From Desulfobulbus sp. (GTDB lineage: Bacteria > Desulfobacterota > Desulfobulbia > Desulfobulbales > Desulfobulbaceae), in contig JAQUEZ010000049.1 of NCBI GenBank assembly GCA_028684915.1, forward strand, positions 1-36,318: a stretch of 36,318 nt of DNA, written 5' to 3'. Below, piece by piece: positions 1 to 7,995 of this stretch. Position 1 is the first letter of the stretch. Each line of letters begins with the position of its first letter. The position numbers were made by a program, and so were the translations under genes. Below the pieces are notes generated by a model, which ran no database searches, had not been told where the DNA came from, and was given only the letters and a program-made list of their open reading frames with translations.

Positions 1-995
1 GCGGTGGCGTGGAGGAACTGATCGCCTCGGCTCCGGCCCTGGAAATCAACCTTCTGGCCAAGGAAAAGCGGCTGTTGGAGATCCTGGCAACCGAACGCAA
101 ACAGGGCCGCAAGGTGGCGGTCTTCCTTGAACACACCGGCACCCGCGACCTGGTGCCCACCCTGGTGGACAAGCTGCACCATCATGGCTTTGCCCCTTTG
201 GTACTGCGGGGCCAGGCGGTCAAACCGGAACAGCGGGAAGACTGGCTGAAGGAAAACCTCGCCACCGGCCAGTACGATTGTCTGCTCTGCAACCCCAACT
301 TGGTCAAGACCGGTCTGGATTTGCTCGACTTCCCGACCATCGTCTTCTTCCAGTGCGGTTATTCGGTGTTCACCCTCAGACAGGCCAGCCGCCGTAGTTG
401 GCGGATTGGTCAGAACCTGCCGGTCCGGGTCTTCTACCTGGCCTATGCCGAAACCATGCAGGACAAGGCGCTCAGCCTCATGGCCCAGAAGATGGAGACC
501 TCGCTCGCGGTTGAGGGCGAACTCTCGGGCCAGGGACTGGCTGCCCTCTCCGAATCGGAGAACAGCATGCTCTATGAGTTGGCCAAGGCCCTCACCGGTC
601 AGCAGCCTGTAGAGGATGTCAACACCGCCTGGAGCCGGTATCGCCAGCGGGAGTTGGCCTCGGTGCTCGATCTCGATGAGACCGAAAGCGTGACCACCAC
701 TGAGGAAACCCGGGTGACCACCACGACCACCATCAGCTCCCCCGATGGGCAAACCGCCCTGGTCCGCCACGAGTTGGTGATCAGGGGGAGGGTCTATCTC
801 CGGGGCAATACGGCGGTGGCCTATGTGGACGGCAACCGGTTCCGGCTGCAAGCCGGGGTGATCTATTGGCAGGAACGCCGGATCGGCAGCTATGACCGCC
901 AAGGTCATGGCGAGATCAACCACAAACCCATTCGCGTCTACAAGCCTCCCCAACTCAGCCATTTCGTTCTGGCCGAGATCCGGCAGGCTGCTTGA
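1..995 (+). CDS. SNF2/DEAD-type helicase, C-terminal part (cut by window edge)
   Basis: The open frame runs in from the left edge, so only about 330 C-terminal residues are visible. Counting from the GTG at 9, residues 35-140 look like the second RecA-like lobe of a superfamily 2 helicase. They end in a motif VI of the form QASRRSWRIGQ (nt about 381-413), the arginine-finger motif of SNF2-type ATPases. After it comes a Thr-rich linker (residues about 225-245) and a small basic beta-rich tail. In mobile elements a very large helicase, sometimes fused to an N6-methylase, is often encoded just before radC and ardC genes; that is family knowledge, and the N-terminal half cannot be seen here. The GTG at 9 is not a real start because the frame is open upstream of it. 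It probably acts on element DNA in the cytoplasm. The fold is fairly sure, the exact role is not. Confidence 0.75.
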   Translation, partial: GGVEELIASAPALEINLLAKEKRLLEILATERKQGRKVAVFLEHTGTRDLVPTLVDKLHHHGFAPLVLRGQAVKPEQREDWLKENLATGQYDCLLCNPNLVKTGLDLLDFPTIVFFQCGYSVFTLRQASRRSWRIGQNLPVRVFYLAYAETMQDKALSLMAQKMETSLAVEGELSGQGLAALSESENSMLYELAKALTGQQPVEDVNTAWSRYRQRELASVLDLDETESVTTTEETRVTTTTTISSPDGQTALVRHELVIRGRVYLRGNTAVAYVDGNRFRLQAGVIYWQERRIGSYDRQGHGEINHKPIRVYKPPQLSHFVLAEIRQAA

Positions 996-1024
996 AACCA
1001 GTCGAACTCAAACCAATCCCAGAC

Positions 1025-1050
1025 GGGGCACACTGCCCCGATGGGCTGTT
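1025..1050 (+). promoter_or_regulatory. Leader hairpin with CCCGATGGG motif before radC
   Basis: Between the helicase stop (995) and radC there is a perfect hairpin, GGGGCA-CAC-TGCCCC at 1025-1039. It runs into CCCGATGGGCTGTT (1037-1050). Almost the same 14-mer recurs at 1571-1584 before ardC, at nearly the same distance from the start codon (38 versus 37 nt). This suggests a shared leader element, either an operator or an RNA structure. No protein is known to me that binds it. Confidence 0.5.
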
Positions 1051-1074
1051 GTGCCTCGTCCACAGGAGGCACAC

Positions 1075-1554
1075 ATGCTCTACATCAAAGATCCCTGCGG
1101 CGTCTACCAGCCCGCATCCAAGGAAACCATCCTCTCCGAAGCCCGTAAGCTCAGCGGTTATCAGTTCCGGCGTGGGGCCGCGATTCTGTCGCCCACCGCC
1201 GCCAAGGAGGCCATCGGGCTCAAACTCACCGGCCTGGAACACGAGGTGTTTGGCTGCCTGTTTCTCGACAGCCAACACCAGGTACTGGCTTGGCGGGAGA
1301 TGTTCCGGGGCTCGATCAACCGCAACTCGGTCTATCCCCGCGAGGTGGTCAAGGAGGCGCTGGCGCTCAATGCAGCGTCGGTCATCATTGCCCATAACCA
1401 CCCCTCCGGCGGCATCCAGCCCAGTAAGGAAGATCTGGAACTCACCCGCACCCTGACCGAGATCCTCAAGGTGATTGACGTCAGGGTGCTCGATCACCTG
1501 ATCGTGGGGGAAGAGATCCTCTCACTCTCCGAAACCGGCCATCACAGCGACTGA
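1075..1554 (+). CDS. radC: RadC-family JAB/JAMM protein
   Basis: A 159-residue protein of the RadC family. It has the JAMM metal-site signature AHNHPSGG...SKED near residues 106-120 (H-x-H-x10-D). The ATG at 1075 is chosen because AGGAGG lies at 1064-1069, 5 nt upstream; longer upstream readings overlap the helicase gene. Chromosomal RadC proteins are about 220 residues with an N-terminal helix-hairpin-helix. This short form lacks most of that region, as is usual for plasmid and ICE copies. The biochemical role of RadC is not settled: the JAMM fold suggests a metalloprotease or isopeptidase, and a role in recombinational repair was proposed and then questioned. It is followed by ardC 53 nt downstream, which suggests one transcription unit of establishment and anti-restriction functions. 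Confidence 0.9.
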   Translation: MLYIKDPCGVYQPASKETILSEARKLSGYQFRRGAAILSPTAAKEAIGLKLTGLEHEVFGCLFLDSQHQVLAWREMFRGSINRNSVYPREVVKEALALNAASVIIAHNHPSGGIQPSKEDLELTRTLTEILKVIDVRVLDHLIVGEEILSLSETGHHSD

Positions 1555-1562
1555 CACCCATT

Positions 1563-1584
1563 GGGGACGACCCGATGGGTTGTT
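1563..1584 (+). promoter_or_regulatory. Second copy of CCCGATGGG leader motif, before ardC
   Basis: CCCGATGGGTTGTT at 1571-1584 matches the motif at 1037-1050 with one difference. It is preceded by GGGGACGA, so GGG(1564-1566) can pair with CCC(1571-1573), or that CCC can pair with GGG(1577-1579). The spacing to the ardC start is nearly the same as in the radC copy. Confidence 0.45.
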
Positions 1585-1607
1585 CCCTGCACTCAAGGAG
1601 CGAAATC

Positions 1608-2543
1608 ATGAACAATCAGAAAGGAACCATCTACGAAGAAATCACCGGCAAGATCATCACTGCCCTGGAAGACGGCGTCAATCCCTGGGCCAAACCCTGG
1701 CAGACAATCCATTATGGACCGTTTCGCAATGCGCTCACCAACCGGCCCTACCGAGGGATGAACATCCTCCTGCTCAACCTGGTGGCGCTGGCCCGGGGGC
1801 ATGTTGATCCTCGCTGGCTCACCTATCGCAATGCCGAGCAGTTGGGCGGCCATGTGCGCAAGGGCGAGAAAGGAGCTGCTGTTGTTTTCTGGAAGTTCCT
1901 GCCCGCCAGGGATCGGGACGGCGAAGCAGAGCCCGACGCCTTGACCGATGATGAACAGGAGCGGAAGCTGATCCCCTTTGCCCGCAGCTACACGGTGTTC
2001 AACGTTGAGCAATGCGAGGGATTGGAGCTACCGCCGCTGGTCGAAGAAGAGGCACCGGGTGTGGGCGAATGCAACGAGCTGGCGGAGCAGATCCTGGCCC
2101 TACCGAACCTAAAGCATGGCGGCAACAAGGCCTGCTATCTGCCGGGCCCGGATATGGTGCTTCTGCCCCATCGATCCAGCTTCGAGCAGGATGATTTCTA
2201 CTACGCCACTGGCTACCACGAAACCTGCCATTGGACCGGGCATCCCAGCCGGTTGAACCGTGTGTTTGGCGCCCGGTTCGGTGATCTCGGTTACGCCTTC
2301 GAGGAGCTGTTGGCCGAGATCGGCGCGGCCTTCCTTGGCGCCCATACTGGAATCCCCTTTGAGGCCATGCGCCATCCGGAGTATATCCACCATTGGCTGC
2401 AGATCCTCCAGGGCGACAGCAAGGCCATCTTCACCGCCGCTGCCAAGGCCCAGCAAGCCGCCGACTTTGTCCTCGACAAGGCCGGGATTGTTAGTGTTCA
2501 GGAAGATGTCTCCGCAACAAACGAACTCCCGGTTGCGGCGTGA
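1608..2543 (+). CDS. ardC: ArdC-type anti-restriction protein (ssDNA-binding domain plus zincin)
   Basis: A 311-residue protein with two parts. Residues 1-130 resemble the ArdC single-strand DNA-binding domain (IYEEITGKIITALEDG, NPWAKPW, RPYRGMNILLL). Residues about 165-300 are a zincin-like metallopeptidase domain with HETCHWTGH at 204-212 and a downstream EELLAEIGAAFL helix that could supply the third ligand. In known ArdC proteins this pair protects incoming transferred DNA from restriction. The ATG at 1608 follows AAGGAG at 1595-1600; the earlier in-frame start at 1575 has no ribosome site. It lies between radC and a small hypothetical gene and probably belongs to the early-expressed leading region. 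It is full length compared with relatives. Note that this element both carries restriction-like cargo and encodes an anti-restriction protein. Confidence 0.9.
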   Translation: MNNQKGTIYEEITGKIITALEDGVNPWAKPWQTIHYGPFRNALTNRPYRGMNILLLNLVALARGHVDPRWLTYRNAEQLGGHVRKGEKGAAVVFWKFLPARDRDGEAEPDALTDDEQERKLIPFARSYTVFNVEQCEGLELPPLVEEEAPGVGECNELAEQILALPNLKHGGNKACYLPGPDMVLLPHRSSFEQDDFYYATGYHETCHWTGHPSRLNRVFGARFGDLGYAFEELLAEIGAAFLGAHTGIPFEAMRHPEYIHHWLQILQGDSKAIFTAAAKAQQAADFVLDKAGIVSVQEDVSATNELPVAA

Positions 2544-2555
2544 GAGGAGGTGGTG

Positions 2556-2792
2556 ATGAACATGAAAAGGTACAACATTCCGGTGATTTTTGAATTCAAT
2601 GGTGAATTCTGCATCGAAGCGCCTTCACTCACAGCAGCGAGACGCTCTGCGCAACACCATTGCGGGCTCACCATAGGCACGGTCCATTCGACCTTGCCAC
2701 CCGATCAGGTTGACTGGAGTTTTTCCTGCCATCCAACCCAAAAGGTCGGGAAAGGGTGTCGCTGTGAAGAGCCGGTAACCGACCAAGAATAA
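2556..2792 (+). CDS. Small hypothetical protein downstream of ardC
   Basis: A 78-residue protein starting at the ATG at 2556, which has GAGAGGAGG just upstream (2542-2550); an ATG at 2562 is also possible. The sequence opens MKRYNIPVIFEFNGEF and has a compact beta-alpha look. A Cys/His set in its C-terminal half (SFSCHP, KGCRCEEP) could bind a metal, but this is inference. Similar small proteins follow ardC in other conjugative elements as I remember them, yet I know no function. It starts 12 nt after the ardC stop and is followed by a strong terminator, so it is the last gene of the radC-ardC unit. Confidence 0.65.
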   Translation: MNMKRYNIPVIFEFNGEFCIEAPSLTAARRSAQHHCGLTIGTVHSTLPPDQVDWSFSCHPTQKVGKGCRCEEPVTDQE

Positions 2793-2823
2793 CTCGAAGA
2801 AACGAAGAAACCCCAGCAACGCC

Positions 2824-2865
2824 AACGGCTGCCCCGACCATGACGGTTGGGCAGCCGTTTTTTTT
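2824..2865 (+). terminator. Rho-independent terminator of the radC-ardC unit
   Basis: AACGGCTGCCC (2824-2834) pairs perfectly with GGGCAGCCGTT (2849-2859) around a 14-nt loop and runs into a run of T (2858-2865). It lies 31 nt after the last + strand stop codon. Confidence 0.9.
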
Positions 2866-3015
2866 GCCGGTTTTACGGGTCAACTAAAGCAAGAAACTCA
2901 GGCCTTCGGCCAACAAAGAAGAAACGTGGTGTCGGAAGAAACGAAGAAACAGGTTGTTGGAGGCAAAATTTTCTGGAGTAATCTTGACTTCTAACGCCAA
3001 AGCTCAGCCTAACCG
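2866..3015. other. Gap at the cargo boundary, with a 16-bp direct repeat
   Basis: No gene is seen. GAAGAAACGAAGAAAC occurs exactly at 2796-2811 (before the terminator) and again at 2935-2950. A small palindrome GGCCTTCGGCC sits at 2901-2911. The gap separates the rightward core genes from the leftward defence island, so the two units converge here. Confidence 0.5.
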
Positions 3016-5163
3016 CTAAGCTGCATCGGCTGGATCGCCATGTCGGGCTGTGGCCGAGTCGGCGACTTTAGCCGCTTGGAAGGCATCGAATACGCGCTGC
3101 CATGTCGCAAGTGTTGTCGCCGGGACAGTTGCGCCATCCAAGAGTGCGCGCTTCACTCGCTTTGCAAGTTCCACCTTCCATCCCTTCTCCAGCGTGGCAC
3201 CGCCCTTCATTGCCCATACCTCGATCTGTGGAACTATTGGTTTGCTTGCGTCGTGACGAGTCTCGAATGGAGTCTCCGGCTCGCGGATCATCCGGTCGAC
3301 AGCCTTGACGATGATTGTGACCGGTATTAAGTCCTCGATCTCGGCTCCTTCGATTTCGATGAACGATCCGACCTGAAGAACGCGCTCCGGGGCCGCCGTG
3401 TAAAGGCCTGTACGAAGCGCCTGTACGAACTTGGTGCCTTGTTCGTCACTGTCGAGGAGTGCTAAGGGGAGCGTCTCAAGGCGCCCCCCAAGTATGCTCG
3501 CGACAGCCTTGATCCCCTTAGCTCCACCAGCCGGGGGGAATACGATCTCACGTCCAGGCTTGAGCGAACCGCTAGCGATGAGGAGGATCTTGATCGCGGT
3601 GAGGTAGTGTTGATCGGAGGGGCCCTCGACAATGACAGGCTCGCAGCCGATTAAGAGACCTTCAGCAACGCTCAACCCCAAGGCGGCATGAACAGCGTAG
3701 CCTGCACCGCGCCGTGTCGGATCACCGCCATCGGCGCCGAGATCTGAAGTGGCCTTGCTTGTACCGTCTGGAGCGACATATACCTTGCGAGCACGGTCGA
3801 GGCGGTCTGCGTCCACCAAGAAGGGGGAGTGTGTCGTATAAAGGAGCTGATTGCGCTCGGCAAGCCCGTCAAAGAAATCCGAGAGATCGCGCTGAGCCAA
3901 AGGGTGCAGAGAGAGCCCCGGCTCATCAAGGAGCAGGATGCAGCCCGAGTGGCTGTCCTGGCTCTCTACCAGAAACACGAGGTAGAAGCTGAGGAACCAC
4001 TGAAGACCCGTGCTGCGACCTTCCAGCTCAACCTCCTCGGGACGCCGATCATCTGCGACCCAAATTCGGAAGTGATCTCCGTCTGCCTCGAACCGGAAGC
4101 GGTAATCTCCTTGCCTCCACCACTTCCGGAACTCCTCAGTAAGCCGTGTGGACGCGGACTGCAGGAGGATGCTTCGCTCCTTTTTCTTTTCTGCCGATTG
4201 CTCGACCTGTGCCTCGGTCGGCTGCTGGCCTTGCGCGTGAACATCCTTGCCTAAAGCCAAGATCTCGTTTGGCTGTAGGTTGACGAACTCAAATAGAACT
4301 TTGAGCGTTCGAGCTTTCGCGCGTTCCTTCTGGCCGAGTTCTTCCTCTCTCCGTAGGTTTTGGATGACATGCGGAAGGTAAATCTCAGAGTCCAGATTCC
4401 CATAGTTCGAGTAGTAGACAAAAGCGGGGAGGCTATCGAGGACAAATTTCTTGACATCTTCCGCGTCACGCGGATGAGGCTTTGAGATGCTTGAGTGGTG
4501 CTCTTCAACCTCCTCTTGGAGGCGTTGGAAGCGGGGAACAATGCTACTCGTCTTGGGGCCACCTTCGAGGTTTATACCCAACAGGACGTTGTGGACCTCC
4601 GTAACAGTGTTGACATCGCACTCACCCGCTTCCGGCAGCGCACCTTCCGCAGTGTCTATTGCGTCGAGGATGCTCATAGTAAGCTCCTGTTCCGTCTTCA
4701 ACGGCTTCAGCGAGGTAATCTCACTCCTGGTCGACTCCAAAAGGACGGCTAGATCCTCGACGGGGACGGTCTTCTCCTGTGGGATCAGGGGGAAGTCGAT
4801 CTCGTACTCGCCACCGAGGCGACGCCGAACAGTTACCTTAGCGACCTCGTCCTCACCGGCCCCGGCCTTGCGGGCGAGACGTGTGCGCATAGCGCCGTGA
4901 ACCGCGAACTCCGCTTCAATGAAGACGGGTTTGGGCTCTGCGCTACGGAAGGCCGTGAAGTGCTTTCGAGGGAAGTCGGACGTGGGATGGATCTCTCCAT
5001 CCTTTGCGGGTTTAAGCTTCCAGAGCGGGAGGAGGAGATTGCTCTTGCCAGACTCGTTCGTGCCGATGAGAGCGGTCACTTCGTCTACGTCGATCCAACC
5101 ACTGTCCTCCACGGAACGGAATGTAGTCACTCGAAATCGGGTTAGTACCATCGCGGTTGGCAT
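3016..5163 (-). CDS. OLD-family ATP-dependent nuclease (AAA ATPase plus TOPRIM)
   Basis: A 715-residue protein of the overcoming-lysogenization-defect class. The N-terminal ABC/SMC-like ATPase has a Walker A GTNESGKS at 34-41. After a long coiled insertion comes a Walker B ILLLDEPGLSLHP near 410-420 and an H-loop TTHSPFLVD. The C-terminal TOPRIM nuclease domain shows VEGPSDQHYL (catalytic Glu, about 512) and LLDSDEQG (DxD, about 568), so both active sites look intact. OLD proteins act in phage defence alone (P2 Old) or with partners (Gabija GajA). No UvrD-like GajB gene follows here, so this is not a standard Gabija pair. The ATG has a strong GGAGGT 6 nt upstream. The 117-nt gap behind the Res gene leaves open whether it is co-transcribed with the island or has its own promoter. 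Confidence 0.88.
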   Translation of the reverse strand: MPTAMVLTRFRVTTFRSVEDSGWIDVDEVTALIGTNESGKSNLLLPLWKLKPAKDGEIHPTSDFPRKHFTAFRSAEPKPVFIEAEFAVHGAMRTRLARKAGAGEDEVAKVTVRRRLGGEYEIDFPLIPQEKTVPVEDLAVLLESTRSEITSLKPLKTEQELTMSILDAIDTAEGALPEAGECDVNTVTEVHNVLLGINLEGGPKTSSIVPRFQRLQEEVEEHHSSISKPHPRDAEDVKKFVLDSLPAFVYYSNYGNLDSEIYLPHVIQNLRREEELGQKERAKARTLKVLFEFVNLQPNEILALGKDVHAQGQQPTEAQVEQSAEKKKERSILLQSASTRLTEEFRKWWRQGDYRFRFEADGDHFRIWVADDRRPEEVELEGRSTGLQWFLSFYLVFLVESQDSHSGCILLLDEPGLSLHPLAQRDLSDFFDGLAERNQLLYTTHSPFLVDADRLDRARKVYVAPDGTSKATSDLGADGGDPTRRGAGYAVHAALGLSVAEGLLIGCEPVIVEGPSDQHYLTAIKILLIASGSLKPGREIVFPPAGGAKGIKAVASILGGRLETLPLALLDSDEQGTKFVQALRTGLYTAAPERVLQVGSFIEIEGAEIEDLIPVTIIVKAVDRMIREPETPFETRHDASKPIVPQIEVWAMKGGATLEKGWKVELAKRVKRALLDGATVPATTLATWQRVFDAFQAAKVADSATARHGDPADAA

Positions 5164-5280
5164 GGGTCTACCTCCAAAAAAGATCCAGCAGTAATGGGTA
5201 ATACCGTGTAGCGAAGCGAAAGAATCCCTGCGGTTTGGCGGCCATCAGTTGTGCTTGTTCAAGTGCATTTCAAATCTCCT

Positions 5281-7995
5281 TCATATTCCATGCATCTGTG
5301 CCAACCCATGGAGTGTCATATTGGTGGCAATGCCATCGTGCGGAATCAGCACGTAACGCCAAGGTTTTCCTCCGTGGCTTTTCGCATATTCCGAGGCATT
5401 AACGCACCACTTGACGGCAACCTCTTTCTTGGCGAGCACCACAGGATCATTCATCTGATTGCTAGCCTTGGGCTCCAACATGTAGATTGTGCTCTCGGTT
5501 TCAGCGACAAAATCGGGTTGATATTCCAGGTGATCCGCACCGTGACGATAAAAGATCAGGAACTGTCCCTTGGCGGGTTTGAACCATTTCGCGGCATCTC
5601 GCTCCATAATAACGGCCAGTTTGCGTTCCGCATCCGAGTCAAATTTCTGCACGGGGTACAGGCACCTCGTAAACCCTCCAAAGAGATAACGGGACATATT
5701 GCTTTTGTCCGCCGGTGAGACCTTGTAATCGGCTGGCGGCTCATTGGTCTTGCAGGTGTAAGCGCTTGGTTTCAATTCAGTGAATCCTTTGCTCACCTTC
5801 ACCTCATACTCTGCGACTTCCTCCCAGTAATGTTTCTGCATCTGGGCATAGATGAAGCGGGCAATTTCATGCTGATGGCAACGCACTACATCAATGACCT
5901 CGTCCGGCTGCAGATAGCTTTCAAAATGGCGGACCGCCTGCCCCGCCAAATCGTAAAGCAGGTCGGCGTGGTCATCGTAGGAGATATCGTTGAAGTCCAT
6001 CAGGCAGCGGACGATGTAATTCTCCGTGCGCGGCTCCTCGCTACAGCCGCGAGCCGGAGTCACGGCCATTCCTTCTCCGGTGCGGAGATACTGTACCCAT
6101 AAATCTTCGGATACCGGCGGATAATTCAGGCTGTCGAGTTCAAGGGTAAAGGGCTTGAACCCGGACTTCACCACGCCCTTGGGCACCACCAGGATACGAG
6201 GGATATCGATGGTTTGCTCGGTCACCAATTCCACGGTCTTGGCCACGACAGCCGCGATATCCGGTTTGACCGTGAACCCTTCCAAGGCCAGCTGCGCCGG
6301 TTGTTGTGCCTCCACGGCCTTGACAATGGCGGCTTGGATCTCCGGATTTTTCAGATGGTTGACCGATGGCAGCATCTGCGGCTTGTTCTCATATCCCTTG
6401 ATCACTTCCCAGGCGGTTTTCGCCACCTGTTGCTCCTGCGCTCCGGTGAAGATTGGTTGAACCTCCTGTCCCGCCATTGCGGTACTCGCAGTCACCAGGG
6501 CCGGGCGTAAACCCAGCTTGGTCGCCAGTTGCGATTGCGACACCACGGTGGCAGTTTTCTTCTCCAGCTCCGAACCATCAAGCACCACTGCCTGCATGCG
6601 GATGACGGAATCAGGCCGGTTGGCCTCGTCGATAATTTCCTGAAATTTGTCGTGGGCGATAATGTTGAGCCGGTCCACCGGTGTCACCCCGGTGCGTTTG
6701 CCGTAGGGCAGCCGCAGCCCCCGGCCGATGGATTGCTCGATGAGGATTCGGGCATTGGCGGCTCGAAGCGGCACAATGGTATAAAGGTTGGTCACATCCC
6801 AACCCTCTTTGAGCATGTTGACGTGGATGACAATCTCGGTTGGCTCCTCGGTCTGTTCCACCCGCAGCAGCCGCTCGATCATTTCCTCCTCTTCCTTGCC
6901 GGTCTTGCTCGAATCCACCTGGATGACCTTGTCGGTATAGCGCCCTTCGAAAAAGGCCTCAGACTGGATCAGCCGCAACAGTTGCCCGGCATGGGTGGTG
7001 TCGCGGGCAATCACCAACAAAAAGGGTTTGACGATAGCTTGCAGGGTTTCGCGGGCATAGGTTTCCAACTCCACCTTGACGCTCTCATGGAGCCGGATGC
7101 CGTCTTCCAGTTTCAGCCGCTCAATCTCCTCCACCGACATCCCGGCCGGATTGAAGTCCTTACGGGTCACCACCGCCGGTTCCTTGACAAAGCCGTCGCT
7201 CATGGCCCGTCCCAGGGGATAGTCGTAGATGACGTTCTTGAATGCCACTCCGCCCTTATTGGTTTCCACAAAGGGGGTGGCGGTCAGCTCCAGGCCGAGG
7301 ATCGGCTTTAACTCGTTGATGGCCCGCACGCCGGCGCTGGCCCGGTAGCGGTGCGACTCGTCCATGAGCAGCACTAAGTCCGGCAGTCCCGCCAGATAAT
7401 CGAAATAACTCTCGCCGATATACTCGGAGAGCCGCTTGATGCGTGGCGATTTTCCGCCCCGCACCTCGGAGTTGATCTTGGAGATATTGAAGATGTTGAT
7501 ATGGACGCCAGCGTCCTGATAGAAGCCGGGCAAACGGTTGGCGCGCCGCGCCGCCTCCCGCACCCCCACCCCGCTCTCGTAGGTGTCGCCGGTGATCACC
7601 GTCGGCGGGTCAACGGCAAACTCGGCGATACCCTTGAACACATACTTGGGTGTGTTCGGGGTGAAATCGGCGATCAGCTTGTTGTAGATGGTGAGATTCG
7701 GCGCCAGCACGAAGAAATTGCAGATCCCGTGGGCCAGATGCAAATAGCTGACAAAGGCCCCCATCAGTCGGGTCTTGCCAACGCCGGTGGCCAGGGCAAA
7801 GCAAAGCGAGGGAAATTCCCGCTCAAAATCGGTGACCGACGGATATTCGCTGCGGATCACCTCCAGCACGGCGGCGGTGTCCGCCTCCTTGCCCGGCGGC
7901 GCAATCTCGGTGATGCGGTGCAAAATTTCCAGGGATTCACGCTGCGGTTGCCGCAAGGATAGCCGGCCGGAGATGGCGTTGACGTGACGGTTCAT
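5281..7995 (-). CDS. Type III restriction Res-like DEAD/DEAH helicase-nuclease
   Basis: A 904-residue superfamily 2 translocase. Motif I ATGVGKT is at 69-75, motif II DESH near 210, TATP near 240 and motif VI QSIGRGLRLP near 422. The C-terminal part has a PD-(D/E)XK nuclease pattern: YQPDF near 822, then EPK near 840, in a YMLEPKAS strand. This is the arrangement of type III restriction subunits, which translocate on DNA and cleave when two complexes meet. The gene is coupled to the YhcG gene by an ATGA overlap at 7992-7995, with GAGGTG as ribosome site. Its natural partner is the methyltransferase two genes upstream; classical type III loci have mod and res adjacent, whereas here a second nuclease gene lies between them. 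All catalytic motifs look intact. Confidence 0.88.
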   Translation of the reverse strand: MNRHVNAISGRLSLRQPQRESLEILHRITEIAPPGKEADTAAVLEVIRSEYPSVTDFEREFPSLCFALATGVGKTRLMGAFVSYLHLAHGICNFFVLAPNLTIYNKLIADFTPNTPKYVFKGIAEFAVDPPTVITGDTYESGVGVREAARRANRLPGFYQDAGVHINIFNISKINSEVRGGKSPRIKRLSEYIGESYFDYLAGLPDLVLLMDESHRYRASAGVRAINELKPILGLELTATPFVETNKGGVAFKNVIYDYPLGRAMSDGFVKEPAVVTRKDFNPAGMSVEEIERLKLEDGIRLHESVKVELETYARETLQAIVKPFLLVIARDTTHAGQLLRLIQSEAFFEGRYTDKVIQVDSSKTGKEEEEMIERLLRVEQTEEPTEIVIHVNMLKEGWDVTNLYTIVPLRAANARILIEQSIGRGLRLPYGKRTGVTPVDRLNIIAHDKFQEIIDEANRPDSVIRMQAVVLDGSELEKKTATVVSQSQLATKLGLRPALVTASTAMAGQEVQPIFTGAQEQQVAKTAWEVIKGYENKPQMLPSVNHLKNPEIQAAIVKAVEAQQPAQLALEGFTVKPDIAAVVAKTVELVTEQTIDIPRILVVPKGVVKSGFKPFTLELDSLNYPPVSEDLWVQYLRTGEGMAVTPARGCSEEPRTENYIVRCLMDFNDISYDDHADLLYDLAGQAVRHFESYLQPDEVIDVVRCHQHEIARFIYAQMQKHYWEEVAEYEVKVSKGFTELKPSAYTCKTNEPPADYKVSPADKSNMSRYLFGGFTRCLYPVQKFDSDAERKLAVIMERDAAKWFKPAKGQFLIFYRHGADHLEYQPDFVAETESTIYMLEPKASNQMNDPVVLAKKEVAVKWCVNASEYAKSHGGKPWRYVLIPHDGIATNMTLHGLAQMHGI

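Noticed and set aside
892..1554. Longer radC starting at 892
   Set aside because: It would overlap the helicase gene by about 100 nt, the extra residues have no RadC features, and the AGGAGG fits only the ATG at 1075.
2901..2911. GGCCTTCGGCC as terminator of the OLD gene
   Set aside because: The stem is only 4 bp with a 3-base loop, and no T run follows on the - strand.
3016..5163. Gabija system
   Set aside because: The OLD protein is GajA-like in layout, but no UvrD/PcrA-like GajB gene is beside it.
6529..7311. + strand open frame of 260 codons
   Set aside because: It lies opposite the helicase motifs of the Res-like gene; its His/Gly/Asp-rich composition is typical of a shadow frame in GC-rich DNA.
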